A stretch of DNA of 64,000 nt from Fibrobacter sp. UWB2 (GCF_002210425.1 NZ_MWQK01000006.1:1-64000); one strand, 5' to 3'. Shown: positions 25,721 through 34,116, counted from the first letter of the stretch. Notes: generated by a model not told the origin, from the sequence alone. Made by a program: numbers and translations.

Positions 25721-25750
25721 GTCATTGCGAGTTGAAAACGCGGCAATCTC
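25721..25750. repeat. 30-bp CGTCATTGCGAG...GCAATCT repeat, copy 1
   Basis: Lies in the 48-nt gap between the two ExbB-type genes. Outer 12 and 7 bases are identical to the copy at 26451-26480; the middle 11 bases differ. Confidence 0.7.
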
Positions 25751-25763
25751 ATCTGAATGAATT

Positions 25764-26468
25764 ATGACTGATTTTCATTACATATTCATAGAATCTCTGC
25801 GGAATACGTATGAGGCGGGTGGCGTAGTAATGCTACCCATCCTCTTGTCGGGCGTTGTTGGATTCTATTTCCTTTTCTCGAGCTGGTTTCGCATCGGTAG
25901 CGATTTTTTCAGGAAGGATATCACTAAAGTTGTGAGGCGCATGCAGCGCGGCTTGACCGGTGAAAGAGCTGTTGCTGGAGCCGAATCTTACTCTGATGAA
26001 CAACGTGTGCAGATGACTTTGACAAACCTTCGCAAACGCGGTGGATTCCTTTCAAGAGAACTTTCTTACGCGATTGAAATTGCGCAAAAAAATTATGACG
26101 AATTTCGCGATTACATGCAAGTACGCATGATGAAAAGTGTGCGCTACATGGAACAAGGGAACCACATTGTTTCTGTGATGGCTGCAGCCGCTCCGCTCTT
26201 GGGCCTGCTTGGAACGGTCACGGGAATGGTCTCGACTTTTGAGGTGATCACGTTGTATGGAAACCAGAACCCGGTGCTGATGGCGGATGGAATTTCAGAA
26301 GCCTTGATTTCGACGCAGAGCGGGCTCTTGATTGCGTTCCCGCTGACTCTTATGAAACAGCGTTTGGACGAACGCATTGAAATCTTGAAGCAGGAAATGG
26401 AACTTGGCGCAACGGTAATCGACAACTATTTTGCAACCCGAGCTGGACAACGTCATTGCGAGCCGTAG
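25764..26468 (+). CDS. exbB: ExbB/TolQ-family proton-channel protein
   Basis: A 234-residue protein with three helices: GGVVMLPILLSGVVGFYFLF, MAAAAPLLGLLGTVTGMV and ALISTQSGLLIAFPLTLM, the ExbB pattern with the GTVTGM and Thr/Ser residues that line the proton path. It is the second proton-channel gene of the operon and the usual partner of ExbD. The last five codons (RHCEP) and the stop codon lie inside a dispersed 30-bp repeat at 26451, so its natural C-terminus has been replaced or extended by repeat sequence. Confidence 0.9.
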   Translation: MTDFHYIFIESLRNTYEAGGVVMLPILLSGVVGFYFLFSSWFRIGSDFFRKDITKVVRRMQRGLTGERAVAGAESYSDEQRVQMTLTNLRKRGGFLSRELSYAIEIAQKNYDEFRDYMQVRMMKSVRYMEQGNHIVSVMAAAAPLLGLLGTVTGMVSTFEVITLYGNQNPVLMADGISEALISTQSGLLIAFPLTLMKQRLDERIEILKQEMELGATVIDNYFATRAGQRHCEP

Positions 26469-26480
26469 GCGAAGCAATCT
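26451..26480. repeat. 30-bp CGTCATTGCGAG...GCAATCT repeat, copy 2
   Basis: Spans the 3' end and stop codon (26466-26468) of the second ExbB gene and ends 13 nt before exbD. Confidence 0.75.
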
Positions 26481-26492
26481 AAAGGATTTGTT

Positions 26493-26897
26493 ATGGAATT
26501 TAATTTACCGAGAAGAAAACAGAAAGACGTGGGCATTGAAATGGGTCCGCTGATGGATATCGTGTTCATCTTGCTCATCTTTTTTGTGGTGACGTCGTCG
26601 TTCACTCGCGAAACGGGTGTGGATGTGACGAAACCGCAGGCGCAATCGGCGAGCCAACTTGAAAAAGAAAACTTGCTCATAGCCATCACGCGCGAAGGGA
26701 CGATTCACATGAATGAACGCCAGGTGGATTTGGCGAGCCTGCAAGACATCTTGAAACAGTCTCTTGCGAAAGCGCCCGACCGCGAAGCCGTCGTGATTGC
26801 GGACAAGGAATCCGAAACCGGCGTGCTCGTTCAGGTCATCGATATGTGCAATTTGGCCGGCGTCAAAAAAGTCTCCATCGCCGCCCAAGCAGAGTAA
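26493..26897 (+). CDS. exbD: ExbD/TolR-family protein
   Basis: A 134-residue protein. One N-terminal transmembrane helix, MGPLMDIVFILLIFFVVTSS, carries the conserved proton-accepting Asp (MDIVF). The periplasmic domain (residues 50-134) has the usual ExbD end: REAVVIADKESETGVLVQVIDMCNLAGVKKVSIAAQ. With ExbB it forms the proton-driven motor for the TonB protein encoded next. Spacing to tonB is 11 nt. Confidence 0.93.
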   Translation: MEFNLPRRKQKDVGIEMGPLMDIVFILLIFFVVTSSFTRETGVDVTKPQAQSASQLEKENLLIAITREGTIHMNERQVDLASLQDILKQSLAKAPDREAVVIADKESETGVLVQVIDMCNLAGVKKVSIAAQAE

Positions 26898-26908
26898 CTG
26901 AGTGAATA

Positions 26909-27556
26909 ATGCGAAAGTTTGTAAAAAAGTTTTTAAAGCGTTTTACAATCCTTCTCGCGGCGATTCTTGCGAGCATGGTTCTCGTATTCTCCGTGACGAT
27001 GGCGAACTTGTTCTTGACGGGTAAAATCTTCCACGAAAAGAAATTCGTCAAGACCGAAGTCTCCGTGAAAAAAGTTGAAGAAGTCGAAAAGAAGATTGAG
27101 AAAAAACACACGGCACGCAAGCCAAACCGCCAAAAGTCGAATTCGCGCTCGCCCAAAGCGGGACCGCGTTTTGCCATGGCTCTTGGCGCCGTTTCAGGAA
27201 CTGCGGGTGCTGCCATCAATAGCGAGCTCGTTGCCGATTTTCGAGGTGGTGCTCTGTCCACTGAAAAAGGCGATGTCGATAAAAAGCCCGAAAGCCGCTC
27301 TGTCGCAAACTTTCAGGTGCCGCCGCAAATCCGAGACCGCGAAATAGATGCCATGCTTCGTCTCAGTTTCTGTGTGGATGTTGGCGGACGCGCGTATGAT
27401 ATCAAAGTCATCGAAGAATCTCCCGCAGGTTCAGGGCTTGCGCAAGCGGGGAAGGATGCTATTGCTCGTATGACTTTTGCTCCCGCCGAAAAGGACGGCA
27501 AAGCCGTTGCTTTCTGCGGCATGGAACAACCCTTCGAAGTGAAGTTTAGAGACTAG
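26909..27556 (+). CDS. tonB: TonB-family energy transducer
   Basis: A 215-residue protein. A single N-terminal helix (FTILLAAILASMVLVFSVTMANLFL), then a charged Lys/Glu spacer (EVSVKKVEEVEKKIEKKH...) rather than the usual Pro-rich one, and a C-terminal TonB domain (IDAMLRLSFCVDVGGRAYDIKVIEESPAGSGL ... ARMTFAPA ... FEVKF). The short spacer fits TonB2-type proteins that rely on TtpC and coiled-coil helpers to span the periplasm. It is the likely partner of the receptor at 19.0 kb. Confidence 0.85.
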   Translation: MRKFVKKFLKRFTILLAAILASMVLVFSVTMANLFLTGKIFHEKKFVKTEVSVKKVEEVEKKIEKKHTARKPNRQKSNSRSPKAGPRFAMALGAVSGTAGAAINSELVADFRGGALSTEKGDVDKKPESRSVANFQVPPQIRDREIDAMLRLSFCVDVGGRAYDIKVIEESPAGSGLAQAGKDAIARMTFAPAEKDGKAVAFCGMEQPFEVKFRD

Positions 27557-27557
27557 T

Positions 27558-28583
27558 ATGAAAGTGTTTATTCTTGTTTTGCTTTTTGTAATTTCGTCGT
27601 TTGCAGCGCAATCTTCCTTTGACTTGATGGATCGCGCGAACGCCCTTTATCGCAGTGGAAAATTCAAGCAAGCTATCCTCTTGTACCGCAAGGCCGAAGC
27701 CCGCGGCGCCGATCCCGTTGCCGTGAGTTTCAACATCGCCAATAGCTATTACCAGATGGACAAATATCCCGAGGCGGCCGCCGCCTACCGCAAGGCTGTG
27801 GACTATTCCGAAGGCAATTTTGCACCCGCACTTTTCAATATGGCTAGCGTCTACTTCCGCTTAAAACAATTCCCGGAATGCATTGCCGTTTACCACCGTG
27901 CGCTCAAACTCGACCCCGATAACATTTCCGGCTGGCTTTACCTCGGTGAGGCTTACTCCAAAACCGGCGACAAAGTCGGAGCCCTCCGCGCCATCGAAAA
28001 TGCTTACCGCCTCGACAAAAATGACATCAGCATCGTTTACCAGCTCTCCGAAGCGAACATTGCTCTGAATGACTTTGACCGAGCCGTTGCCGTAATTCGC
28101 GAAGGCTACACGCTCCATCCCGAAGAATCCGATTTCTTAGTTTATCTTGGTGATGTTTACCGCCTGAACAAGAATTTTGAAGAAAGCGCCAACGCCTACC
28201 GCGAAGCCCTCAGCGTGAAAATTGACGACACGCAAATTATGTACAAGCTTGCCGATGTCCTTGCCGAAGACAAAAAGCCCTACATCGCCATGGAAATCTT
28301 AAATAACATTTTGCAAATCAAGCCCGTTTTTTCCGATGCCGCCATCTTCATGGGAAACCTCGCATACGATGCCAAGTTCTATGATCGCGCCGAATATGCC
28401 TACGAGCTTGCTGCTAAAAACGGGAATGCCGAAGCCGTCTTTGGTTTCAAGAATATGGCCTACGATGTCCACGCGCAAAAACGCACAGAAGAATCCGTGC
28501 GCCTCTTGAATGTCGCTTTAAAATATTTCCCTGACGACGCCACTCTCACGGCGGACTTGCTCGAAATTCAGTCCGGAAAGTGA
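27558..28583 (+). CDS. periplasmic TPR protein of the TonB operon
   Basis: A 341-residue protein with a signal peptide (to about residue 18, FAAQS) and at least seven tetratricopeptide repeats (ALYRSGKFKQAILLYRKAEA, ...YPEAAAAYRKAVDYS, ...FPECIAVYHRALKLDP, ...FEESANAYREALSV and others). TPR proteins end TonB2/TonB3-type operons elsewhere and stabilise the motor. It begins one base after the tonB stop. Its stop codon lies in the left copy of the 17-bp direct repeat that bounds the 9.5-kb insertion. Confidence 0.85.
   Translation: MKVFILVLLFVISSFAAQSSFDLMDRANALYRSGKFKQAILLYRKAEARGADPVAVSFNIANSYYQMDKYPEAAAAYRKAVDYSEGNFAPALFNMASVYFRLKQFPECIAVYHRALKLDPDNISGWLYLGEAYSKTGDKVGALRAIENAYRLDKNDISIVYQLSEANIALNDFDRAVAVIREGYTLHPEESDFLVYLGDVYRLNKNFEESANAYREALSVKIDDTQIMYKLADVLAEDKKPYIAMEILNNILQIKPVFSDAAIFMGNLAYDAKFYDRAEYAYELAAKNGNAEAVFGFKNMAYDVHAQKRTEESVRLLNVALKYFPDDATLTADLLEIQSGK
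28567..28583. repeat. left 17-bp direct repeat of the island
   Basis: TTCAGTCCGGAAAGTGA; the final TGA is the stop codon of the TPR gene. Confidence 0.85.
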
Positions 28584-28597
28584 ATGGCCGCAGTGGA

Positions 28598-29395
28598 TTA
28601 TTTTAGCAGTTTATTTTCTCCGATAGATTCTAGCACGGTCATCTGCGAAATCGCAATCTGATTCAGTTTTTGCAACCGCTCTGGTTGTGGCAAGCCTTCC
28701 TTGATCAGAACTGAATTTAACGACTCCATGTTCGAAAGGCAAATTAGCTGGTTTACTGTTGCATAATCGCGGACGTTGCCTTGCAAATCGTCATGCGCAT
28801 TGCGCCATTCTTTAGCAGTAAATCCAAATAAAGCAACATTTAAAACATCTGCTTCATTAGCGTAAACCATATTCACTTGCTGTTTTGTGAGTGTTGCCGG
28901 GATCAAATTCTGTTTGATGGTGTCCGTATGAATGTGGTAGTTGATTTTAGAGAGCTCACGGCGTACAGACCAGCCGAACTTGGCTTGTTCAGCTTCTTTG
29001 AGGCGTTGGTATTCGCGAACCAATAATAGTTGAAATCTGGGGCTAATCCACATTCCGAAATGATACGCTATATCTCTATGTGCAAAAGTTCCGCCATATC
29101 GTCCTGTTTTGGCTACAATTCCTTGAGCATTTGTTGAGAGTATCCATTGCTTAGCCGAAAGAACAAAATTGTTGCTTCCTGCAGCATTTTTAATTGTACC
29201 GAATTCGGTATAATTAAAATTCGGGTTGTACAAAGACTCCCATTCTCCTAGATATTCAATGGTGTTTTTATTGCTCAGCCATTTGAATATGATGTGTTCT
29301 TGCATTTGACTATGGGCCATGTCGGTCAACGAAATGTAGTCGTCATTGCCGATTCTCTGTACGGAAATTTCTGCATCCATAACCTTTATTTTCAT
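28598..29395 (-). CDS. KilA-N domain protein
   Basis: A 265-residue protein from ATG 29395 (MKIKVMDAEISV), with GGAGG six bases upstream; the frame extends 11 codons further. It shows the KilA-N pattern: YISLTDMAHSQ, a WLSNKNTIEYLGEWE segment, FVLSAKQWILSTNAQGIVAKTGRYGGTFAHRDIAYHFGMWISPRFQLLLVREYQRL. KilA-N is a DNA-binding domain of phages and mobile elements. The C-terminal half (about 150-265) is unassigned but conserved in appearance with proteins often annotated simply as KilA-N. It is the first gene inside the left end of the island. Confidence 0.85.
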   Translation of the reverse strand: MKIKVMDAEISVQRIGNDDYISLTDMAHSQMQEHIIFKWLSNKNTIEYLGEWESLYNPNFNYTEFGTIKNAAGSNNFVLSAKQWILSTNAQGIVAKTGRYGGTFAHRDIAYHFGMWISPRFQLLLVREYQRLKEAEQAKFGWSVRRELSKINYHIHTDTIKQNLIPATLTKQQVNMVYANEADVLNVALFGFTAKEWRNAHDDLQGNVRDYATVNQLICLSNMESLNSVLIKEGLPQPERLQKLNQIAISQMTVLESIGENKLLK

Positions 29396-29521
29396 CGTCG
29401 CCTCCCTGCGGACAAACATAAAAACCACAGTGTTTGAAAAATTTGAGCACTAGAACATTTGTTCACTAATGAATGTAATCCTTTTAGAGATTGTTGTCAA
29501 GATTTTTCTGAAAATGTTCGC

Positions 29522-29548
29522 AAAAAAAAACGGCGGTTTTGCCGCCGT
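29522..29548 (-). terminator. minus-strand hairpin terminator
   Basis: Stem CGGCGG (29531-29536) with CCGCCG (29542-29547); on the minus strand it is followed by nine T. No minus-strand gene lies directly upstream, so it may be a remnant. Confidence 0.65.
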
Positions 29549-29724
29549 GAATGTTCGAAATTTTTAACTCTACTCTTTTATGTTCTCTTTGCAGAACGGG
29601 CGAGTTTTTTTGGGTGGCGACAAAGTAAAGGCGTAGAGTCCGTCTTCCTTTCTAAACCACTCGGATTCGAGTGGTTTAAAATTGGGATTATACAGCTTTT
29701 CCCAAAGCCATAGGAATTACTAAA

Positions 29725-29759
29725 GTTTTAACTTCGCTCAAAAAGAGCCACTATAAGAC
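29725..29759. repeat. 35-bp direct repeat, left copy
   Basis: 33 of 35 bases match 36875-36909 (both contain CGCTCAAAAAGAGCC and CTATAAGAC). The copies are 7.15 kb apart and enclose most of the low-similarity part of the island. Confidence 0.75.
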
Positions 29760-29776
29760 AGAAAGCTCTCGCCGAA

Positions 29777-30886
29777 GTGGAACGCCTCATCGACTGGGAA
29801 ACGGAACTTGGCCGCGTGGACTCCATCAAGATATTCCTCAAGAACCACCCCAAGTCCGCAGTCCTCAAGAAGCTCACGACCGAAATGGACGCGCTTATCG
29901 CCAAGGGCGACAACGCCGCGAAAACGGAAATCAAGGAACTGCTCAAGAAAGCGGAAACGAGAAGGAAGGAAATCGAATACAAGGAAGGACTCGAACGCCT
30001 CAAGAAAATCAAGGCTGGCATCAAGTCCGGCTCAAGCGTCCCGTTCTCGACAAACATCAGCATCGACGACCTTCGCGCCCTCAAGGGCGACAAGTTGCCT
30101 CCCACGCTCGGACACCTTGATACAGCCATCGAGAAATATAAGAAGGGACATTACTACGGCTCGGCGACAAAGAAACACGCCGCAGAAATCGAGGCGACGA
30201 TGCGCGAGCTGTTCCAGAAGCACGACTTGGGGATGCACATAGAAGACGACCTGCTTGAAAAGGTTTTCAACAGCCATTTCAAAAACACCTTCGAGACAGG
30301 AAGCTCCGGCGGGTATAGCGGCCCGTCGCTAAACGCGGACGGTTCAATCAAGCAGAGCCATTTGAGACTATCCGCAGCACACAAGCTCTTTGACCTGGGT
30401 TCAACGGAAAAGGCGAACCAGCTCAATATCTCGCAGTACGAAAAGTACGGCAACCTTCTCGACCATGACAAGCTACGTGAGGCGACGACGCACAACCGCG
30501 CCACCCAATACGGAAATGTCGCGGTACGTTTCAAGAAGGACAAAGTGACCTGCACATGGACGGCTGGCGACAGCCTAAGCGAAAGATACCAGCCCAGTCT
30601 CGTCACCGACCCGAAAGCGGTTTCCTACGACGACATGTATGAAAGCAAGCTGCCAGTGAAGGGAACGCAGACGAACGACATGACGAAATTCCGCAGCGAC
30701 AACATCAGCAGCTATCTTGAACTGCAATTTCACGGCGATGTGACGGTCGATTGCGTGGAGTCGCTGACGTTCCCTTACGACCTAACAGAAAAGGCGAAGT
30801 CCAAGTATCTAGGCTTCGCCCAAAAGTGGAAATCCATCGGAACAGAGGTTTTTTACATAAAAAACGGCAAGCTGGAGAAGCTCTAG
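29777..30886 (+). CDS. uncharacterised protein, possible toxin or MuF-associated C-terminal fragment
   Basis: A 369-residue frame starting at GTG 29777 with no ribosome-binding site; the open frame begins at a stop at 29729 inside the 35-bp repeat, so this is probably the 3' end of a longer gene cut at the repeat. It begins with a helical, Lys/Glu-rich part (about 1-100), and the C-terminal half has THNRATQYGNVAVRFK ... TAGDSLSERYQPSLV ... SYLELQFHGDVTVDCVESLTFP. This layout recalls C-terminal enzymatic domains attached to phage head-morphogenesis (MuF-type) or polymorphic toxins, but I cannot name the family. No immunity gene is evident, unless it is the repeat lipoprotein opposite. Confidence 0.5.
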   Translation: MERLIDWETELGRVDSIKIFLKNHPKSAVLKKLTTEMDALIAKGDNAAKTEIKELLKKAETRRKEIEYKEGLERLKKIKAGIKSGSSVPFSTNISIDDLRALKGDKLPPTLGHLDTAIEKYKKGHYYGSATKKHAAEIEATMRELFQKHDLGMHIEDDLLEKVFNSHFKNTFETGSSGGYSGPSLNADGSIKQSHLRLSAAHKLFDLGSTEKANQLNISQYEKYGNLLDHDKLREATTHNRATQYGNVAVRFKKDKVTCTWTAGDSLSERYQPSLVTDPKAVSYDDMYESKLPVKGTQTNDMTKFRSDNISSYLELQFHGDVTVDCVESLTFPYDLTEKAKSKYLGFAQKWKSIGTEVFYIKNGKLEKL

Positions 30887-30893
30887 TTGCAGA

Positions 30894-31865
30894 TTATTGT
30901 CTTTGCTTAGACAAGTATTCATTCAAGGCTTTATTGCAAGACCCATAGCTGGTATAACGCAATGAGCTAACTTGATTTGCTGGATTTTTAGTTCCTTCGA
31001 GCACGACTCTGTAATCCCCATAAAGTTCTATGCACTCGTATGCAACAGGAGTCTTTTTGCCATTTAAGTAATTATCCAAATCGCGATTGCAGGATTTATA
31101 GTTTGAGTAGCGTTTCGAGCTAACTTGATTTGCCGGATTTTTAGTTCCCGCAAGCACGACTCTAAAATCTCCATAAAGTTCTATGCACTCGTATTCAACG
31201 GGAGTCTTTTTGCCATTTAAGTAATTATCCAAATCGCGATTGCAGGATTTATAGTTTGAGTAGCGTTTCGAGCTAACTTGATTTGCCGGATTTTTAGTTC
31301 CCGCAAGCACGACTCTAAAATCTCCATAAAGTTCTATGCACTCGTATTCAACGGGAGTCTTTTTGCCATTTAAGTAATTATCCAAATCGCGATTGCAGGA
31401 TTTATAGTTTGAATAACGTTTTGAACTAACTTGATTTGCCGGATTTTTAGTTCCCGCAAGCACAACTCTAAAATCCCCGTAAAGTTCTATGCACTCATAT
31501 TCAACGGGAGTCTTTTTACCATTTAGGTAATTATCCAAATCGCGATTGCAGGATTTATAGCTTGAGTAGCGTTTTGAGCTAACTTGATTTGCTGGATTTT
31601 TAGTTCCTTCGAGCACGACTCTGTAATCCCCATAAAGTTCTATGCACTCGTATGCGATAGGAGTCTTTTTACCATTTAGGTAATTTTCCAAATCACGATT
31701 GCAGGATTTATAGCTTGAATAACGTTTTGTACTGACTTGATTCGCTGTATTTTTAGTCCCTTCAATTACAACTCTATAATCTCCATAAAGCTCTATGCAC
31801 TCATAATCCGTTGCATAAAGACAAGCAGATAAAAGGAGATACACTGAAAGAAATTTCTTTAGCAT
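30894..31865 (-). CDS. lipoprotein of six tandem 51-residue Cys-containing repeats
   Basis: A 323-residue protein. Signal MLKKFLSVYLLLSAC with a lipobox Cys15 (cleavage after CLYA is an alternative). Residues 21-323 are six consecutive units: YECIELYGDYRVV, EGTKNPANQVSSKRYS, YKSCNRDLDNYLNGKKTP. Units 3-5 are almost identical in protein and DNA (153-bp period); units 1, 2 and 6 are more diverged and unit 6 is shortened to 48. Each unit has two Cys, suggesting one internal disulphide. Function unknown. It is convergent with the toxin-like gene at 29.8 kb. Confidence 0.8.
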   Translation of the reverse strand: MLKKFLSVYLLLSACLYATDYECIELYGDYRVVIEGTKNTANQVSTKRYSSYKSCNRDLENYLNGKKTPIAYECIELYGDYRVVLEGTKNPANQVSSKRYSSYKSCNRDLDNYLNGKKTPVEYECIELYGDFRVVLAGTKNPANQVSSKRYSNYKSCNRDLDNYLNGKKTPVEYECIELYGDFRVVLAGTKNPANQVSSKRYSNYKSCNRDLDNYLNGKKTPVEYECIELYGDFRVVLAGTKNPANQVSSKRYSNYKSCNRDLDNYLNGKKTPVAYECIELYGDYRVVLEGTKNPANQVSSLRYTSYGSCNKALNEYLSKQRQ

Positions 31866-31890
31866 AAAGGGCCTTTATGACATTCAAGAT

Positions 31891-32100
31891 TTAATCTTTG
31901 TCCCAATGGGGAAAACCAGCCGGGTCAACATAATCGCAGTCAATGACTTTATCTTGAGGATTCAAGTCTAAAGTTTGCTTTTTGACTTTCTTGACTTTGC
32001 ATGGAACGTTATATTTTTCCATGAGCTTTTCCAAGTCTTTATCCATATATACCTTGTATGGAACGATGATAATAAATCTGCTCTTTCGGTTGCCCTTCAA
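31891..32100 (-). CDS. small hypothetical protein or remnant
   Basis: A 69-codon frame, possibly starting at the internal ATG near 32046 (MDKDLEKLMEKYNVP). It is Lys/Asp-rich and ends DPAGFPHWDKD. It overlaps the decayed methyltransferase frame, lies 25 nt before the repeat lipoprotein and has no clear family. It may be the tail of a gene whose front was lost at the same break. Confidence 0.35.
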   Translation of the reverse strand: MKGNRKSRFIIIVPYKVYMDKDLEKLMEKYNVPCKVKKVKKQTLDLNPQDKVIDCDYVDPAGFPHWDKD

Positions 32101-32434
32101 TCGCTATATCATAGTAACTGTGCGGTGTCATATATTTTTCAGTCAACGTGACAAAACAAGGGTGTTGCGTTGCAAAGACAAAAATTCCGCTTTCCTGCAA
32201 CAGTTCATAAACAGCCATAAGAAGTGGTTCAATATCCGTAATATCCATAATTGCCATATTAGAAACTGCTTTCGTAAAGGCTCGATTTCTTTTTAATTCT
32301 AATATACTTTTTCTATCGGTCGCATCCGCCACACAAAATTCAATTTGTTTTGCATATTGTGATTGCCGTCTTTTAGCCAATTCTATCATTTTTTTGCTGT
32401 AATCAAAAGCGACAACCGAAGGGCGTGTCCGCAC
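32039..32434 (-). pseudogene. SAM-dependent methyltransferase fragment
   Basis: A 131-codon frame that starts at the second strand of a class I methyltransferase (SVVAFDYSKKMIELAKRR) and continues ATDRKSIL ... VSNMAIMDITDIEPLLMAVYELLQESGIFVFATQHPCFV ... SYYDIAIEGQPKEQIYYHRSIQ before leaving the family pattern. The glycine-rich SAM motif I at the N-terminus and the C-terminal third are missing, so it is truncated at both ends. Confidence 0.7.
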
Positions 32435-32439
32435 AGGGA

Positions 32440-32859
32440 CATCTTGAAATTGAAGGTACTACACCAGCCGATTGAGGGATGAAACGAAAAATCCGAGGCA
32501 GAGAGATATTCTCTTCCTCGGATTTTTTTATTTCAATAGACTCTCCGCCTCGAACTTGGTATATTGTGTTGCTGAGAAATGCGGTGCCATACACCACACA
32601 TGGTTCGGAAAGTATGCTGTGAAAAAATTGCATCTTTTTTAATGCTGTCAGCGGTCTTTCCCTCTTTTCTCTTGTACGCATTGTATCGTCAGAGGCGTGG
32701 TTCAGAGCTTCCTTGTAACCCAGAGAGCAACGACCTGTATGTTTGGCTTCAGGAAGCCGCCCGCATCGACGAAGAAGAATATTCCTTCCATGGCATCCAT
32801 ACTGTCGATTTTCCAGTTCCCGGAGGGCCTGTAATTACAATAATTCTTCCTCGCTCCAT
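32440..32859 (-). pseudogene. decayed P-loop kinase gene
   Basis: ATG 32859, with AAGGAAGG upstream, opens a frame reading MERGRIIVITGPPGTGKSTV, a perfect Walker A motif, then meets a stop at 32749. Other minus-strand frames continue with kinase-like pieces (LPEAKHTGRC..., ATG 32800 frame) so frameshifts are likely. It lies directly after the NTF2-like gene, in the same direction as the ABC cassette, and was probably its last gene. Confidence 0.5.
32489..32525. terminator. bidirectional hairpin terminator
   Basis: Stem AAATCCGAGG (32489-32498) with CCTCGGATTT (32516-32525), a smaller inner hairpin, T-runs on both strands. Confidence 0.8.
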
Positions 32860-32897
32860 TTTCGCCCTTCCTTCAACTTCGTGCTCTGTTCACCTTT

Positions 32898-33260
32898 TCA
32901 CAACGATTCAATAGGCAAATTATGCTGCTTCAGAAAAGACAGCTTATCCCAATATCCTCTCTGAAACAGAATTTTACCATTCACAACATGGAAGAAGCCG
33001 CATCCCCGCAGTCCCAGAGGGTCCTTCCATTCTAAAATCGCCCACTGTCCATCTTCAAAGATATTCTCTACAATGGCAGTCATATCGGCAGTGGCAAATT
33101 CTGCTGTAAACATTTCACGGATTGCATCTATCCCAATCACGGGATCATTGGTCACCTGATGATTGGTTGCGTTATCATGGTACAAGCTCATAATTGCCTC
33201 TACATCATGGTTGTTAAAGGCATCTACCCATTTACATACTATTTCTTTTGGCCGTAACAT
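32898..33260 (-). CDS. SnoaL/NTF2-like protein
   Basis: A 120-residue protein from ATG 33260 with GGAGG eight bases upstream. NTF2-like fold signature: KEIVCKWVDAFNNHDVEAIMSLYHDNATNHQV ... GIDAIREMFTAEFA ... NGKILFQRGYWDKLSFLKQ. SnoaL-like domains bind or isomerise small hydrophobic molecules; the substrate is unknown. It is 58 nt behind the second ABC permease and shares the strong AGGAGG-type start sites of this cassette. Confidence 0.8.
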   Translation of the reverse strand: MLRPKEIVCKWVDAFNNHDVEAIMSLYHDNATNHQVTNDPVIGIDAIREMFTAEFATADMTAIVENIFEDGQWAILEWKDPLGLRGCGFFHVVNGKILFQRGYWDKLSFLKQHNLPIESL

Positions 33261-33318
33261 AAATATTTCCTCCATATATCGTTAGCTGCTGTTTTCAAGA
33301 TACACGATTCATGTAACA

Positions 33319-34104
33319 TCACAATTCCCGCCGTTTCCACTGATCCAGGGCAGCTGCGACACAAATACCTGCCACAACGATCGTTAAGACGAGATAGGGA
33401 AGGTGGAAACCGTGCAGTGCTACCTCGTACACATCAAAATAACGCAATGGGGTCAGGTAGTCCAGGAAATGATTTCCTGTGTACTCGGCAGTAAAGGCCA
33501 ACCCATAGGCAGCCAGCATGGAAATTGTTCCTGTCCGCACCGCAGCCTTATAGGATCGAAGCACACTGGAAAACAGCAGACCCAGGGCAAAAAAGAGAGT
33601 CTGGGTAAAGAACATTCCCATCGTTGTGGAAAGCACCGCTCCCGGCTGATCCAGACCGCCCAAAGGAAGAACGATCGTGAAATAATTACACACGCCGCTG
33701 AACAGGGCGAACACCAGCAGGTTCACTGCCGAAACGATCACCTTCGCCAGAACAATGGTTTTCCGCTTCACAGGCTTTGTGAACAGGTATTCCGATGTTC
33801 CGAATTTCTTTTCCCTTGCCACACAGGACAGTCCCAAAGACATGGCATAAGGAAACGCCAGCAGTCCCTCCCAGAAATAGATGCACACATACCAGCCGGT
33901 GGATGTCGTCAAGTCGCCTTTGACTCCGAACATGATCATGATCAGTCTCGGAAATTGGCTGACCATCGCTGCCATTTCATCCAGACTGTCCCGTAGGGAC
34001 AGAAGCTCAAAATAGCAGAAACCGCACAGAAGCAGCATGATTCCCAGCCAGATCAGCAAAAGTCTTCTGGTTTGGCGGAATTCATTTTTAATCAATGTTT
34101 TCAT
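33319..34104 (-). CDS. ABC-2 type transporter permease
   Basis: A 261-residue membrane protein from ATG 34104 (AAGGAGG seven bases upstream; an in-frame GTG lies six bases before). Six helices. The loop VAREKKFGTSEYLFTKPVKRKTIVLAK is typical of the two-permease drug exporters of Firmicutes. It forms a heterodimer with the permease at 34117-34911 and the ATPase at 34925. Confidence 0.85.
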   Translation of the reverse strand: MKTLIKNEFRQTRRLLLIWLGIMLLLCGFCYFELLSLRDSLDEMAAMVSQFPRLIMIMFGVKGDLTTSTGWYVCIYFWEGLLAFPYAMSLGLSCVAREKKFGTSEYLFTKPVKRKTIVLAKVIVSAVNLLVFALFSGVCNYFTIVLPLGGLDQPGAVLSTTMGMFFTQTLFFALGLLFSSVLRSYKAAVRTGTISMLAAYGLAFTAEYTGNHFLDYLTPLRYFDVYEVALHGFHLPYLVLTIVVAGICVAAALDQWKRREL

Positions 34105-34116
34105 GTTCACACCTCC

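Larger units (their letters stand above)
29396..29776. other. gap without gene
   Basis: Holds the hairpin at 29529 and the left 35-bp repeat at 29725. A partly open plus-strand frame at 29459-29713 does not look like a protein. Confidence 0.5.

Noticed and set aside
30894-31865. CRISPR-like array
   Set aside because: The period is 153 bp, units are joined without spacers and form one reading frame with a signal peptide.
32579-32914. Plus-strand 111-codon gene
   Set aside because: It is the complement of the minus-strand Walker A segment and has no ribosome-binding site.
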